Shown here: positions 52,085 to 64,000 of the stretch, piece after piece
How positions within the stretch are numbered: the first letter of the stretch is position 1
Layout: each line of letters starts with the position of its first letter
Origin: Albula goreensis
Lineage: Eukaryota > Chordata > Actinopteri > Albuliformes > Albulidae
Reading direction: 5' to 3'
DNA: 64,000 bases
NCBI GenBank assembly: GCA_022829145.1
Contig: CM040748.1
Location: 2,727,501-2,791,500, forward strand
The notes under the pieces: generated by a model
Databases searched by the model: none
What the model was told of the DNA's origin: nothing
The model's input: the letters and a program-made list of their open reading frames with translations, nothing else
Program-made: the position numbers and the translations under genes

Positions 52085-55000
52085 ATGTATCGATTACATT
52101 TAGGCCCTCGGCCGTTCCTCTCCACCGTCTGCCACGGCTCCAGACCTTTCAAAATCACCAGCTGTTCTGGCGTTATTTTTCTGTTTTTACCATCAACTGA
52201 GGAAAGTGAAGACGGTGAAAACAAACATTAATCACAGTCTAAACTAGAGAAAGATTTACCTTCAAAGCCAAAAGAAACAAATTGACTAGAAAGTAACAGA
52301 TCAAAGGCCATGTCAACTGATATGAACTGTGCAAAGCACAGTGGTGATTGAAGATCAAAACAAAAAAATACATATTGTGTATTTCATGTTAACTGCAAAA
52401 AAGATAATGCTTTTGTAAGGCTTTGTGCATAGCTGTCCTTTTAGTGCTGAAAATACTATCTGATTATTTTGATAATTTTTGAGGATAGTAGTACTACTGT
52501 CACAAAATGTAGTTTCTGATTTTTCATGACAGCAAACGCTAAGTGAAATGAAGTGTGAGAGCGCGGTTTGCAGATGGGTGTAGGCTTGTGCTAAACCTGT
52601 ATGACCAGTTTGGCAGTAGGCTCGGAAAACATCTTTCCCATGACAGCTTGTTCACCCTTCTGGAACTAAATGCAAAAAAAATTGCATCATAAAAAGAACA
52701 AATCACCATATTTTACTTTCCCAAGGGATATAAAATATGATAGAAAATAGAAGTATGAATAATTGCCCTACAGAAATAAAAACTAATTATGAGCAAACTG
52801 CAAAAGCATAATATCTGGTTCTAGATCTATATATGCCTGGGGAAACACTTCCCAAAACACAACAAACAATACAAACAGGGATTCAGCAATAACATTTACA
52901 GTAAACACATTTTGGGTGGTTATATAACTGAAAATACTTTGTGCATACAGTGCATAGTTTTTTTGTTTTTATTATCATTGGCAATCAGGCCATCTAAACT
53001 CATAGACTTCATTTTTAGAATCGTGTCCATAAAAGCCAGACAGTTCCAGATTAAAGTATTTTGTTGTTGTGCAGTCGGTCTCGTCGATCCTGGCAGGCAC
53101 AGTTTCATTACTGTATCATTAGAGCATGCTGGGATACTATCTCCATGGCGCTGTAAGTGGGTGAAGAGATCACACAACTGAGAGAGATGATCAGCATTTA
53201 AAGAGACATGATGAAGGGAGAAAACAGAATAGATAAGATGCAAATGCGCATGAGGCTTTGTGTCTGCCCGTTTAGATTACAGGCACCAGGGGGTCTCTGG
53301 GGAGCAGGGCCATCTGGCTCAGCAGTTGGTTCCAACCAAAATCCGAACCCACCCTCCAACACGTTTTTTTTCCCTTCTTCAAACAGATGTGCCAAAACCC
53401 TGCGTTTAAATCGTTAAATTGTCTTGAAAACGCACAATACAGCTGCATAACTGAAGGTTATTTTGGCACTGTAGGAGTTAAAACATGGCTGTTGTGTAAT
53501 CTCTAACAATCTGTGAGAGAAGCTTTATATTTTATGGCTTTAAGCTTGCATCCACACAATTAGCTTTCTGAACCTGACTGAGCTGTGTGGCATGTGTATC
53601 ACACCGTGAGGCTTTCAAAGCGAGCCGCTATCGCGGTGCGTAAATAAGCTCCGAGTGCGGCCCCCAGCCCTGCGAAGCCTATTACTTCAGAGACGGTGAT
53701 GTGGTGGAGGTTGTTTTGTATGCTGGAGCTTGGAGCTGCAAGCACAGGTAGCTGCAGGTGAGCTGGTGGGTAGGCCCTGTCCCCAGCCTCCTGCCAGGAA
53801 ACAGCCCGGTTCAGTTGCTCTGCTCCTGTGCACACTAGGATTAGCTGTGTGATTCTATGGTACCAGAGGGACTCAGTCAACATATTTACCGTACCGCTCC
53901 CGAGAACCACTCTGTCATGTTTTCAAGTTTATAACTGAAGTTTATGTATTCAAATTACACTGTCACAATATTTTTCTGACATTCCTGTTTGTACTTGCAA
54001 AATAAGCCTTATTTAAATACCTTTATTGTTTTATACCATAATATATGTTGTACCACAATATCATATATCATAATATTGGTGACATGAGTTTGTTTCCCAG
54101 ACATTCATTGCCTTGAGCTTTGAAAACAATTATATTTCCTGGTTAAAAGGTTTAAAAAAAATATGTAATCATGTAATCTTGGATTAAAATAATCAGAGCT
54201 GACAATATGTGTGTAACACAATTAAAAGAACAAGGTTCCACAGATCAGTCCTCTACCACCAAAAGCGCGTTCTCTCCAGAGCAGCCTGGAGCACGTTGTG
54301 GCCTGCTCTATTGTCTTGCTCCGCAGTTAATAAAAGCACAGTAAGTTTATCTCAGCTGTTTTACCGTAGCTCTGCTGCAGCAGCCTGTCTGTTCATCCAT
54401 CATTATGAATATCATCCCCTCTCCTCGCATTCCCCACTGGCTGCTTCAGTCTAAACCTGCTCGGCCTGTCCCCCTTTCTCTCCAGCGCAAACAGACCCTG
54501 AACAGCGTGTGTTCCTATGGCTACAGGCACGGCCTTTAAATGCTACACAGCCTTAAATGTACAGAAGTTCATTTCTGCACCTTTCTGGCCTTTGAAGAAA
54601 AAAAACAAAAATGTGTTCCTTAAACACTATTTTATATGTGACATCACAAAATAAACTGAAGGATCATTCATGATTATGATCGTAGTGCCCTTGGAGAGTG
54701 CCACAGAAAAATAATTTATTTTCGTTACTTTTTTAAAAAAAGAAACATATTGAAAACAATAGCACAAGAAACAATAAAAAAGCACAGGTAGCCTCAACAT
54801 AGGAATAAAACATGGTGCAGAAAATGCTATGGATCTCACTACAGCTGGTAAAATAACAAAAAAATACAAAACAATTCCATGTAACAATGATTAAGAAGTT
54901 TCAAACATGCCAATGAATAGTTATGCAACAATAGTGTTAAATCATTTGCAATGTAGACAACCGTATATTATACCATCTGTGCTATCAATTGTTAAAAGAT

Positions 55001-55888
55001 TATTATTGATTATTACCCAAGTCATCTGAGGGTGTAGCAAATAATATGTGCATAAATAACATGCTTGGTATTCTGCAACAGATAAGCACATAGCCCAAAA
55101 AGAAGCTGAATCCAAAATAATTTGATTTCAGGAAATACACATGTTCTGTGTAAATCAATATTGTATGATGAATCATGATATTTTAGTGCTTTGCATGAAA
55201 TCCCATATAACCTCCATTACCGTTGACAACAGAGTGTTGTCAGTTAGTAATTTACAGTATGACTAGTGTACAAGTGTACGATGTAAAGTTTCACTTTCAA
55301 TTCTGCAGCTGGAGTTATTTGGTACAAAAAGATCTGAGTAGTGGACGTTGAGTGGGCGTACAATATGACCTACATTCATATTGATTTTGAATGTTCAAAA
55401 CCAGCCATACTTTGAGCAGCTGTGTGGCTGTGGCCTTTTGGGTTTTAAGGTCATTACCGCTCTAAAAATCTTCACAGCTGGAGAGAGAAAAAAAATTGAA
55501 ACTAAACTGACAATACTGGATGCTGAATGTGTAACTGCTCTTGGCCACCATGCAGGATAAACACTCGTCAATAGACAACACCAATGCCAGCCAGTTCCCG
55601 GGTACACGCAATAAAGCACAACACGCTGCATTGTTACACGCATTCTCAAGGTCTTGCACATTCAAGTGGAAACTTGAATTTACACCGCCCTGTGGAGGAG
55701 AATCCAAGGCAGCCGATTTCCTAATCATTTTTCTCAAGGAGAACACGGAACGCCGTTCACAACGTTCACGGAAACATTAAGATGGCGAAGGCTGTGATCG
55801 ATCGGTCACCTAAATCTTTGTCTGAAGGGTGAATTAGTAAGCGCGGATTGGAAGGTAAATCACAGTGACTGAGAGCGGTTCTGAAATG

Positions 55889-56087
55889 TGGCAGGAGCAG
55901 CAGCTAAAGCTGCAGTTGATTTTGATCAGTTGAATCTCTGCCCAGAGAGGCTGCAGCAGGAATTTATGGATGTGTTTAACAGCAGCAAAACACTGTACAA
56001 GTACATCAATCACTCACAGCTCTCAGCGCTGCCCTGTCAGCTGTCTGCAGAAGCCAAGTACTCACTGAAAATAAGAACCACAACATG
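55889..56087 (+). other. Unassigned exon-like ORF
   Basis: Not recognised. The plus-strand frame after a possible acceptor (GTGGCAG/GA at about 55893) encodes about 60 residues including DFDQLNLCPERLQQEFMDVF and YKYINHSQLSALPCQLSAEA, then a stop at 56086-56088. The composition looks protein-like and unlike the surrounding AT-rich DNA. There is no ATG at its start, so it would have to be a terminal exon or a decayed copy. No upstream partner exon was found. Confidence 0.3.
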
Positions 56088-57221
56088 ATTGTTCGTACAC
56101 TGCAGTAAAGTCCATCTGTTGTGAATATGATAATTAAATAAGAATTGCATTTTGATGCAGGTGTTGCACTGTTTCCTGGTTTGATATATGACTGTAAAAT
56201 TGCGTTCAAGCAAGAAAAGCTGTTACATTAACAGTTAGTCAGCCGAAGCATTGCCAAACACAATGCTTTTCTTGCTCAACTCAAATATCACTTTTTCTCT
56301 GATTTATGTGGGGCATTGAGAGTTTTGGAACCAGCTCTCAATTTGTAACATGCATAATTTACAAGAACTGACACAAGATGGAGTGTAAATACAGAAGCAT
56401 TTTAAACTTGCATTGTCAGTGCGGTAAATATTTTGAGACACAGCCAGATGCTTTACATGCTCATGTGTACATGCTAACTACATTAGGAACATTTCAATGC
56501 ACACAATTTTTAAATAATATAACATCATGACTTCACCTGCCTTGTGGTAATACAAAATACACTGTTGTACATGCGTTAGAACAGTCCAAATAATCCCTCA
56601 TAAAAATCTGAAGACTGTTATTAGGTTGGAAATACATACAATAGGGTTCAATTCATGCTTCTGTATTGACGCTGAATACTGCAGAACAAAATAAAATAAT
56701 ATTATTCCATCCAAAGTTTAATAGCAATGTTCAGTGCAGCAAACTGAATAACTGGACAGTAGCAAATTGTTTCTGAAAGTGATTTGCCAAAAACACACAC
56801 TAACACATATGTAGCCTGTGTATAATATGACCCTGTTCATTTACTGACCAGCTGTACCAGCGTTTATCTTAATTACACACTCCAACACATTCTGGCCCAA
56901 TAATGACTCACTTCATAATGGTATTCTGATGCTTGTGTTCAGATTGAGTGAGGTCTTGACTCAAACGCTGGCCACATTTCTCATCCACTCAAATCACTGC
57001 CATGGTTGATACATTCCCACCCACACCACATTAGTTTAAAGACACAATTTAGTATTGCTCTTTTCATTTTTGTGCCACCGGGAACTTGATATTGTCTCTG
57101 CCTGGTGTTTTAACATATTGTATGCACAAGTTGCCTATATATCCTGCCTTTCCCAAGCTTATCACTGTGGTGGTTTTGTTAGGCTGTGGTTTTAAATATT
57201 CTACATCTTTGTAATATTCAG

Positions 57222-57441
57222 AGCACAGCTAGCCTGAGAGTGTCTTCTCCCTGGCTCATTGAGCGTCTCCAGGGGGACAGATGCCTGTTCACAGATGGCT
57301 TCTGGTACAAAGACTCATGGGAGTTTGGTGGGCAAGAGCAGAAGAGGATGTTGTTTCACAGTGCAGACAGAGAAACAGAGCAAAGAGGAAAAGTGTGTAA
57401 CCATGGCCCCAACTATGGCACAGTACAAGTCAGCTTTCTAT
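57222..57441 (+). other. Unassigned exon-like ORF
   Basis: Not recognised. The plus-strand frame after a possible acceptor (ATTCAG at 57217-57222) encodes about 70 residues, with SSPWLIERLQGDRCLFTDGF, WYKDSWEFGGQEQKRMLFHS and a stop at 57441-57443. Like the ORF at 55.9 kb it is richer in Trp/Cys/charged residues than random AT-rich ORFs. Could be the second exon of the same unknown gene, or a pseudogene. Confidence 0.3.
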
Positions 57442-57867
57442 AGTGATATTGCAAAGCATTTTATGCTATGTATTTAAAATATGTGATTTATTATGCACAT
57501 TTTAATGTACAGTATCATCATCATTATTTTGGTCATTGTTATGATTATAATTATTAGTATTAGTATCAGTATAAGTGATCACAGCAGCAGTGGTAATTGT
57601 GGTTTTGGTATTATCACTGTTATATGCTGTTCCTATTGTCAACTTTGTGTCTAAGGGCACTGCACTGCACTTACTGTGTTCATATTCAAATACATTATAT
57701 TGGCCCTGCCATTGGGGCATCTCCAGTTATGCAGTGAAGTCGAGCGCAGGGTGCCTGCATCCGTCTAGCAGACTGCAGAGCTGCCATTTACACACACACT
57801 GCATTTTTTATCTTAACTCCGTTAAGTGTCATTATGCACTTACTGCAGCACTCGGCTGTAATTGTTC

Positions 57868-58010
57868 TTTTTTTTTTTTTTTTTTTTTTTTTAACCGTGC
57901 TTCATGTGTTATTCTGCAGTTCATGGATCTGATGCCATTGCACTGGCCGCTAATGCACTTCCTGCACGTTGCTCTGAATTAAAAGCATCTGCTGAAGGAC
58001 GCAAATGTAA
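57868..58010 (+). repeat. SINE tail (copy 2)
   Basis: A run of about 25 T, then CTGCAGTTCATGGATCTGAT, a GCACTTCCTGCACGTTGCTC segment, AAAAGCATCTGCTGAAGGAC and AAATGTAA. Same family as the copy at 374-472. Confidence 0.65.
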
Positions 58011-61000
58011 ATGCATCCATCGCGAGTGAAAGGGTGGTGAGGGCAGAGACAGGCAACATCCATCTTCATAGGAAGTGGTTTTCCTAATTGCACACAACTT
58101 GAGTTCAATTTTTATCTTAAATTAAAATATCACAGATTAATATCTCTATCATAAGGGAATATTAAATACCACAAAGCAGTAACTGTGAATCTATAAATAA
58201 TTTAAATAACATACATTTTTTGGGCAGTTTATCAAAAAAACAAAAAGAAATGCAAACTGTATTGATTGGTATAGTCGATAAATTGAATGCATGTGTACGT
58301 GTGTAATGATTAAGACATGAAATCACATTTATGTTGAAAGCTTCTGTGTATCCATCTCATACCCTGACGTCTTACAGACTGTGGTGAACATTGTTTTAAT
58401 GCACCTCATTTCTTTGCCCTTCACATGCATACAGTGTAATTCACTACACGTTTACGACCTTAGATGAACCGGTATGCTCTATGAAGTACAGAGGTTAGCG
58501 CGTGACCTTGTCAGCAGCACGAATATGAAACGGGTTCTGCAAGCGTTGCCATTTTTAGTGTTTCACAAACACAGCCCACACCTTTCAGTCTGCAGGATTT
58601 GCAGACTGTAAAAAAGGCTTAAAAACACCCGAGTAAAAGACTTGGTTAAAACAATAAGTTCTTCTGATGCCAGACCAGCAGGCATTCACAGTTCACCTTC
58701 TCCTCCCCTCATGCAACTGAAATGCTACTTTTATAGCTGGAGCCACAAACACCAGGTTTCAATGAACTTATCACCATTGACCATGGTTAATTAACAATCA
58801 AGAGCTAAGCAATTAACAACGCGTCAATCAACTGGGAAGGGCCACTCCTTCACACAGACACACAAGCTGGTGGTAAAAGGGAGTAAGGGCTCTCTGAAGC
58901 TTATACAGGTGATCCGGCCTCTACAGACTGGCCCACCACAGGGCTGGGCTTAAAGGGCAGCAGGATGTGGGTTAAACTCACTTATTCTCTGGAAGACAAA
59001 GGCTCAAACGCTGCTTTAGTGTCACATGTTCCAGCAGCTCCCTTTTAAAGGATGTACATTAGAAGGACTCAAAAGCCGAGCCCTTCAGTTTGGATATGAA
59101 TACTGTACATACTTACATAGGCTAGATTAGTAATTAACTTATTTTTGGAACATTACCAGCACTGTAAAAATGTATCATTGACATGAATTAAAAGCAGCTC
59201 TGCTGTTTAAATTGCTTGGTTGAAAATATTCTAAGATCAAACATGGCAGACGGTGGAACTATGATCAAATTAGGAGTTAATTCAATGCACTCGTGTTCAA
59301 TGAAGAAAAATAATCACATAAACAAACATCTGGTGTACAGCCTGCCGTTTGCATAAGTGTGCACTTAAGTTTCGTCCCTCTTGCTGTCTCTCTCTCTCTC
59401 TCTTTTTTTTTAAGAAAGAAACACCTCTCAGTAGAACTTCAGAAAAGACTGAACAGAATAGCAAGAAGTATCATAGCATTTGAAGGAACTCTGTGATCTG
59501 TGGGAAACACACCACATACTGGTCTATAAATGACCTTCCGTGCATCCAAACACACTTATCACAGAGGTAGCTCATTTGCAGTTGACTGCTACTGTTGACT
59601 CCTGCAGAACAGCAGACACAAAGAGAAAAATCCGAAGCTGTGAGCGCAGATCCTGCCGTATCGCTGCATGAAGCATTTGGGTTTTATTAGAATCCACAAA
59701 GCCGCAGCCACCTGAGGGCAAATTCCATCCTACTGAAGGTCTATCAAGTTTTGAGGTTCTTGTTCTTCACTGAAGCCTGAAACTCCCTAAGCTTAAACTG
59801 TCACCTCCTGCTACCACAAAGCAAACAACTGCAACAAACACGAGTCACTTTAGCAAAGGCTAATTTGATGCTGTTGAGAAGTGTGACAGGATGTGATTTC
59901 GAGGTTTCAAAACTTAATTATTTTCCTGCTCCTAATATCTCTGAGAAGCTCCTCATGTAGGAAAGAGTGAATCTGAGTGAGGGATTTTCTGATTTTGATT
60001 AGAACCTTTTTACAAGTGGTGAAAAACCAAGTGTCTAGAAAAACCCAAGAATACTGTACACAGTTAAGACTGTCACATGTATTGAAGCAATATTACACTT
60101 TTTGGGTGTTGTGCTTTCCTGGGGCTTGTTGTTAAATCATACATAACATAAATGGTGATTAGTAGCTGTTAGTTTTTTTTTCTCAGTTGTTTACTCGCTA
60201 ACACAATGACTTGTGACACTGTGATCAAAACTTACACTCATGTACCAAATTGTGGTAAGTTTATTCATATTGTGAGTGTGTGTGTCATTTTGGCACAAAA
60301 AAATAGATTTTGTGAAAAGTTTATATGAATTTGATTAAATGTTTTTGTTTATATGGTATGGTGAGTCATATTTATGGTTTTATGAGAATTAGGGGTAGCT
60401 GCTGCAGCGAGCAGTCTAATGAACCCTTGAGCGCATGAGAAATTGTGTTTTTGGTTAAACACTGCCCTCTGCTGGTGGAGGTTATGTATCAGAGGAAGCA
60501 GCGGCACGATTTACATTTTAGGCGAACCAATATATTTCACTTCAATTCCCTGCCATATATGAAATATGCGATCTACAGTAGGGTGCATACATAGGGAAGC
60601 TGAGGGAATGCGATCGCATAAAAAGCCTGCTGTTTCACTTTTGTTAATATGAATAATTCAAATGGGCCAATGTCTATTCTTAAGCGTTACTCAATTATTA
60701 CGGTCATTGGATCAGACCCTTGTAAAGTAATTAATGTTTCGCAATTTTAGCACATTCATAGCCTAGGGTAGCGATGGTCAGGGTAGCCTGGTTGCAAGGG
60801 TACGTTTCAGAGAGCTCACAACTTTATAATCTGTCTTTGATACTGATGCTGAATCCAATTCAACCCGACCCTGCAATGCAGTCCTTGGTATAGGGGACGT
60901 TTCCTCGATCAGCGTTAGATAAGAAAGGACAGAGGATTTCCTTAAAAACTGGGCTGAATAGCATGATGAGATTTGTTTTCAATACCAAATTTTAAAAAAT

Positions 61001-61265
61001 CCAAACGCGTGATATAAACATGTATTATGATAATGCGTGTCCTGTATCTTAACTCATTCCTTATGCTCCCATATTCCCGAGGCACCGGCAATACCAAAAG
61101 AGACACGTGGCTCTAGTAGTACTCCGACCGCCTTCATTGAAGGGAAATAAAATTAAGGAGTCACGGCATAGAAAGCTGATAGTGTCGACGTAACTCTACT
61201 TAATTAACAACTTATTTTGTACCTGACACACAAAATTATTGGAACTATAGTAACGGAGAATTAAA

Positions 61266-63908
61266 ATGCGAGGCTCTCATCTGATTGTTTTAACAGCTCT
61301 TCTGTCTGCAACGGTTACTGCCTCTCGCCAAGATGTTATTGACGACATTCTCAGAAGGCTGGACAAGGCGACATTTTTCTTTGAAAATCAGTTCGGACAC
61401 ATTAACCTGGATGGAGTAGCCGGGTTTATAATTCTTCAAGGTATGTTTAAATCAGCCGAATTTAATAGCCTGATGTTTTGAGTAATAAACTTAAAATTAC
61501 ATGTTATTGTGAAGTCTGCTCGAAAGCAAAGCAAACCTTGTAAGCAAACCCTGCTTTCGCCCACTCCCTTGCCTTTTTCAATTTGTCTATTTAATTTGCA
61601 CACTCAGTGTTTAAGTTGAAGAAAACATCGTTCAGTCGTTGAGTTGCAAAAATGCAACCCAAAACTAGGTTAAAGGAACGGAATAACGTAGAGGATGTGT
61701 TCATTTTGCACCAGCTATGATTCAGCTAAGTGCACCGCATTATCTTGAGTACAGTTTTGATGTAGTACCATAACAGTTAAACTCGGCTGTTTGCCAATTG
61801 TACGCCAAGATGTGTTGTGTGGTTGGATATTATGTATGAAACATATTGATTCTGGCATCCTCATTCTTTAACCGACGTGTTTACTTTAAAATCGGAACTA
61901 ATAGATACGCTTATTGATGTGTTGTTAATCGGGGGAGTGGTCTGTTTTACTACTCACCGAAGATGTTGTTAACAGTAAATAATAGGTTAACCAAAATGAT
62001 ACTACCTAGCCCTGAATGATACATTCTTTAGCCTAAAATCTTGTAATCAACATGGCAGTGACTAACCATAATATCGTTTTTGCGTTGTACAATGAAAACA
62101 ACACACTTCCATGCTCCCTCGATTGCCTTTTAGCTGAGTTGAAGGAGTCGGTCCGGATATGGCCGCAAACAGATCTCGCAAGTCAGCTGTCAGCCGCTGC
62201 GGACCTGGCCAAGAGACTCGACCGCAGCATCACCCGAGCAGTCAGTTCACTGCAGAAGACCGATCCAAGGTATTTCAGAGGTAAAAATAAGACCTCGAAA
62301 TGAAAGTTAAAATAAAAATACAATCAAAGCTAACGCCTATTTTTTGGAAGATGCGGCTACCCAAGAATTAACGATCAATCGTCTTTCTGTTCCTGAAGAA
62401 TTTGAACCTCTGCTCGATGCGTCCTTCTGGATGGTTTCTAAGGAATGGAACACCACAGACCCAACACAGGCTTACACCGCCTTCCGGGCCATGGAGTGCT
62501 ACGACGAGGATCTCAGCGACAAGTGCATCACTCTGCTGCTGGGAACCTGGTAGAGCGACCTAATATCTCCGCTACATTACATCACATTGCAGTCATTCAA
62601 CTGAAGCGGCTTACAAAGTTTGAGTGCATGAACGCATTCGTTAGACTGACATAGTGGCAGAACTGGCAAAACATTTCCAGGCCACAGAGTGTATATGTAC
62701 CATCAGTACTAATGCAAGTTACTGATACTAAACCATGGTACAACACATGAATACAAGTTATACATTCTTAGTAACATATTTACAATATGAAAATCATACA
62801 ATAGCATGTATGTATGTAATAACCTGATATATCCATTTTGTACTTAATCTTTCATTTATCATACAAAGTAAAAAAAAAAAAAAAACAAATACAATCAAAG
62901 TGTATTACATGAAATGTTCAAATTTATGAGAAGGTTTGCCATTTCCTGAGCTGAAAATGAATATTTAACAGTATGTATTTCAGGTAAGACCTCCATTGAT
63001 TATTGGTATTAGTTATTGCATTATGTCTTTTCTTTAAGGAAAGATAATGGAACACCCTGCATTGTGACTAAGGCCTGCAGGGACACGATGACGAGGTTCG
63101 GCTGTCCTTATTACTCCCTCTCACACCAGCTACTCTATTTCATGGTTGGAAAAATGGTAAGATTAAAGACTGTAACCCTGTATGTTGGTTTTTTTTTTTT
63201 TTTTTTTACCTCAATAATAGTTTCAGAGGAAGTGCTAATTAACAGCAGATTCTAATGAAGCAAAATGCACACACCATGCACCACACTGCTGCAACAAACT
63301 CGAGGAAATTAATTCTCTCCTCAGCTCACTGTGAAAATTACATATAGATAACATTTGCTAAAGAAACAGCAATTTCTGACAGATATGTTATCCAGTGGTT
63401 TCTAAAGTCGGATGTATGTGAATGATGGATCACCCTGTGGACTGAGAAGTTTCTCTTGATAACTCATGACTAACTGTGTGGGACTGAATTAATGTTGTCC
63501 CTGTCCTCCATTTTGACCAAGAGAGGATGCTCCAACATTCTGCAAGGAGAGCAGAGAGAGTCCCGAGCTAACCTGACCGACCAAGACTACCAGAAAATCT
63601 TCTGCTCTAATATGATGAAGAGTAACACAGAGATTTTAAGGAGCGGTTTTCCAGGCCAGTCAAGAGATATCTTCATCGAGAACAGTAAGTGCTTATGATT
63701 CTGCTCTTTGACACATTTTTGGTTCTTGATTTTCCTTCGGTTTTGAGCATGTCCACTAATTCCATTGAGATCTGTACCATTTTTTTATTGTATTTTTTTC
63801 CAGTAATGCTGTGTGGTTTGGCTGGCTTCTCTGACTTTTATAAGTCTGACTGGTTACGGCACATTTTGCTGTGGCAAGATACAGAAGTTGGCTGCTTTGG
63901 GAAGGATG
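61266..63908 (+). CDS. C16orf89 homologue (UPF0764), first six exons, partial at right edge
   Basis: Homologue of human C16orf89, a secreted glycoprotein of unknown function reported in thyroid. Exons: 61266-61440, 62134-62280, 62351-62549, 63039-63156, 63522-63684, 63804-63908. All have AG/GT flanks and continuous phase (907 bp, ending with one base over), so the gene continues beyond the window. Residues 1-19 (MRGSHLIVLTALLSATVTA) form a clear signal peptide. Blocks supporting the family: ILRRLDKATFFFENQFGHIN, LDGVAGFIILQAELKESV, SKEWNTTDPTQAYTAFRAME, CRDTMTRFGCPYYSLSHQLL and IMLCGLAGFSDFYKSDWLRH, then WQDTEVGCFGKDG. The family assignment rests on memory of the LDGVVGF and CGxAGFSDFYxxxWL patterns. 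The exon 3 donor (TG/GTAGAG) and exon 5 acceptor (GACCAAG/AG, weak pyrimidine tract) are the least certain. Confidence 0.8.
62566..62626 (-). repeat. Dispersed fish repeat fragment
   Basis: CTACATTACATCACATTGCA, then GTCATTCAACTGAAGCGGCT, TACAAAGT. This is a diverged copy of the common TTACATTACAGTCATTTAGC-type sequence, the reverse complement of the SINE tail seen elsewhere in the window. In intron 3 of the C16orf89 homologue. Confidence 0.5.
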
Positions 63909-64000
63909 GTGAGTATGATTTCATGGACCAAAACACCATGCTCCTAATGTCAGTGAAACTACATGGACCAAAATGCAACACTCATAGTAGCAGTATAACT

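Larger units (their letters stand above)
50161..61265. other. 11-kb gene-poor spacer
   Basis: Mostly AT-rich, with no gene that I can name. It holds a CT microsatellite (52051-52082), two orphan exon-like ORFs (55889-56087, 57222-57441), a SINE tail (57868-58010) and many unremarkable stretches. It should include the C16orf89 promoter before 61.2 kb. Confidence 0.5.

Overview
The window is vertebrate nuclear DNA, almost certainly from a ray-finned (teleost) fish. The genes are split by GT-AG introns, and every protein that can be named has a vertebrate counterpart on human chromosome 16p. The spacers and introns carry fish-type repeats: SINE tails ending in a conserved AGCATCTGCTRAA-like core, a SINE-like repeat with a CTTCGGATGA core, a MITE, minisatellites and long CA/TA/GA microsatellites. 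Nothing bacterial or viral was recognised.

Layout from left to right. (1) 521-2318, minus: the first coding exons of tmc7, running off the left edge. (2) About 2.3-5.8 kb: a spacer where tmc7 and tmc5 diverge head to head. (3) 6023-20468, plus: tmc5, with 21 coding exons that join into one uninterrupted frame of 851 codons. (4) 22601-25208, plus: mettl26, 6 exons, 206 aa. (5) 26865-29043, minus: wfikkn1, 2 exons, 601 aa, tail to tail with mettl26. (6) 33843-48233, minus: rab40c, 6 coding exons, 278 aa, with a long probable 3'UTR back to about 30.6 kb. (7) About 48.3-61.3 kb: a gene-poor spacer with two unassigned exon-like ORFs and repeats. (8) 61266-63908, plus: the first six exons of a C16orf89 (UPF0764) homologue, running off the right edge.

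The order and orientation rab40c > wfikkn1 > < mettl26 are the same as I know them on human 16p13.3. They are flanked by tmc5/tmc7, which sit at human 16p12.3, and by C16orf89, which sits elsewhere on 16p13.3. The window therefore joins three pieces of human 16p. The genes do not form a pathway: TMC proteins are multi-pass membrane proteins, METTL26 is a putative methyltransferase, WFIKKN1 is a secreted multi-domain antagonist of myostatin/GDF11, RAB40C is a SOCS-box small GTPase that works with Cullin5, and C16orf89 is a secreted protein of unknown function.

Exon boundaries were set by hand from splice consensus, reading-phase continuity and remembered family sequence. Phase is continuous across every junction listed. 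I found no convincing new biological system. The points most worth a second look are a (GT)31 tract that itself forms a rab40c splice donor, a tandem acceptor in tmc5, a 470-bp MITE with CAA target duplications, the minisatellite that fills a tmc5 intron, and two orphan exon-like ORFs at 55.9 and 57.2 kb.
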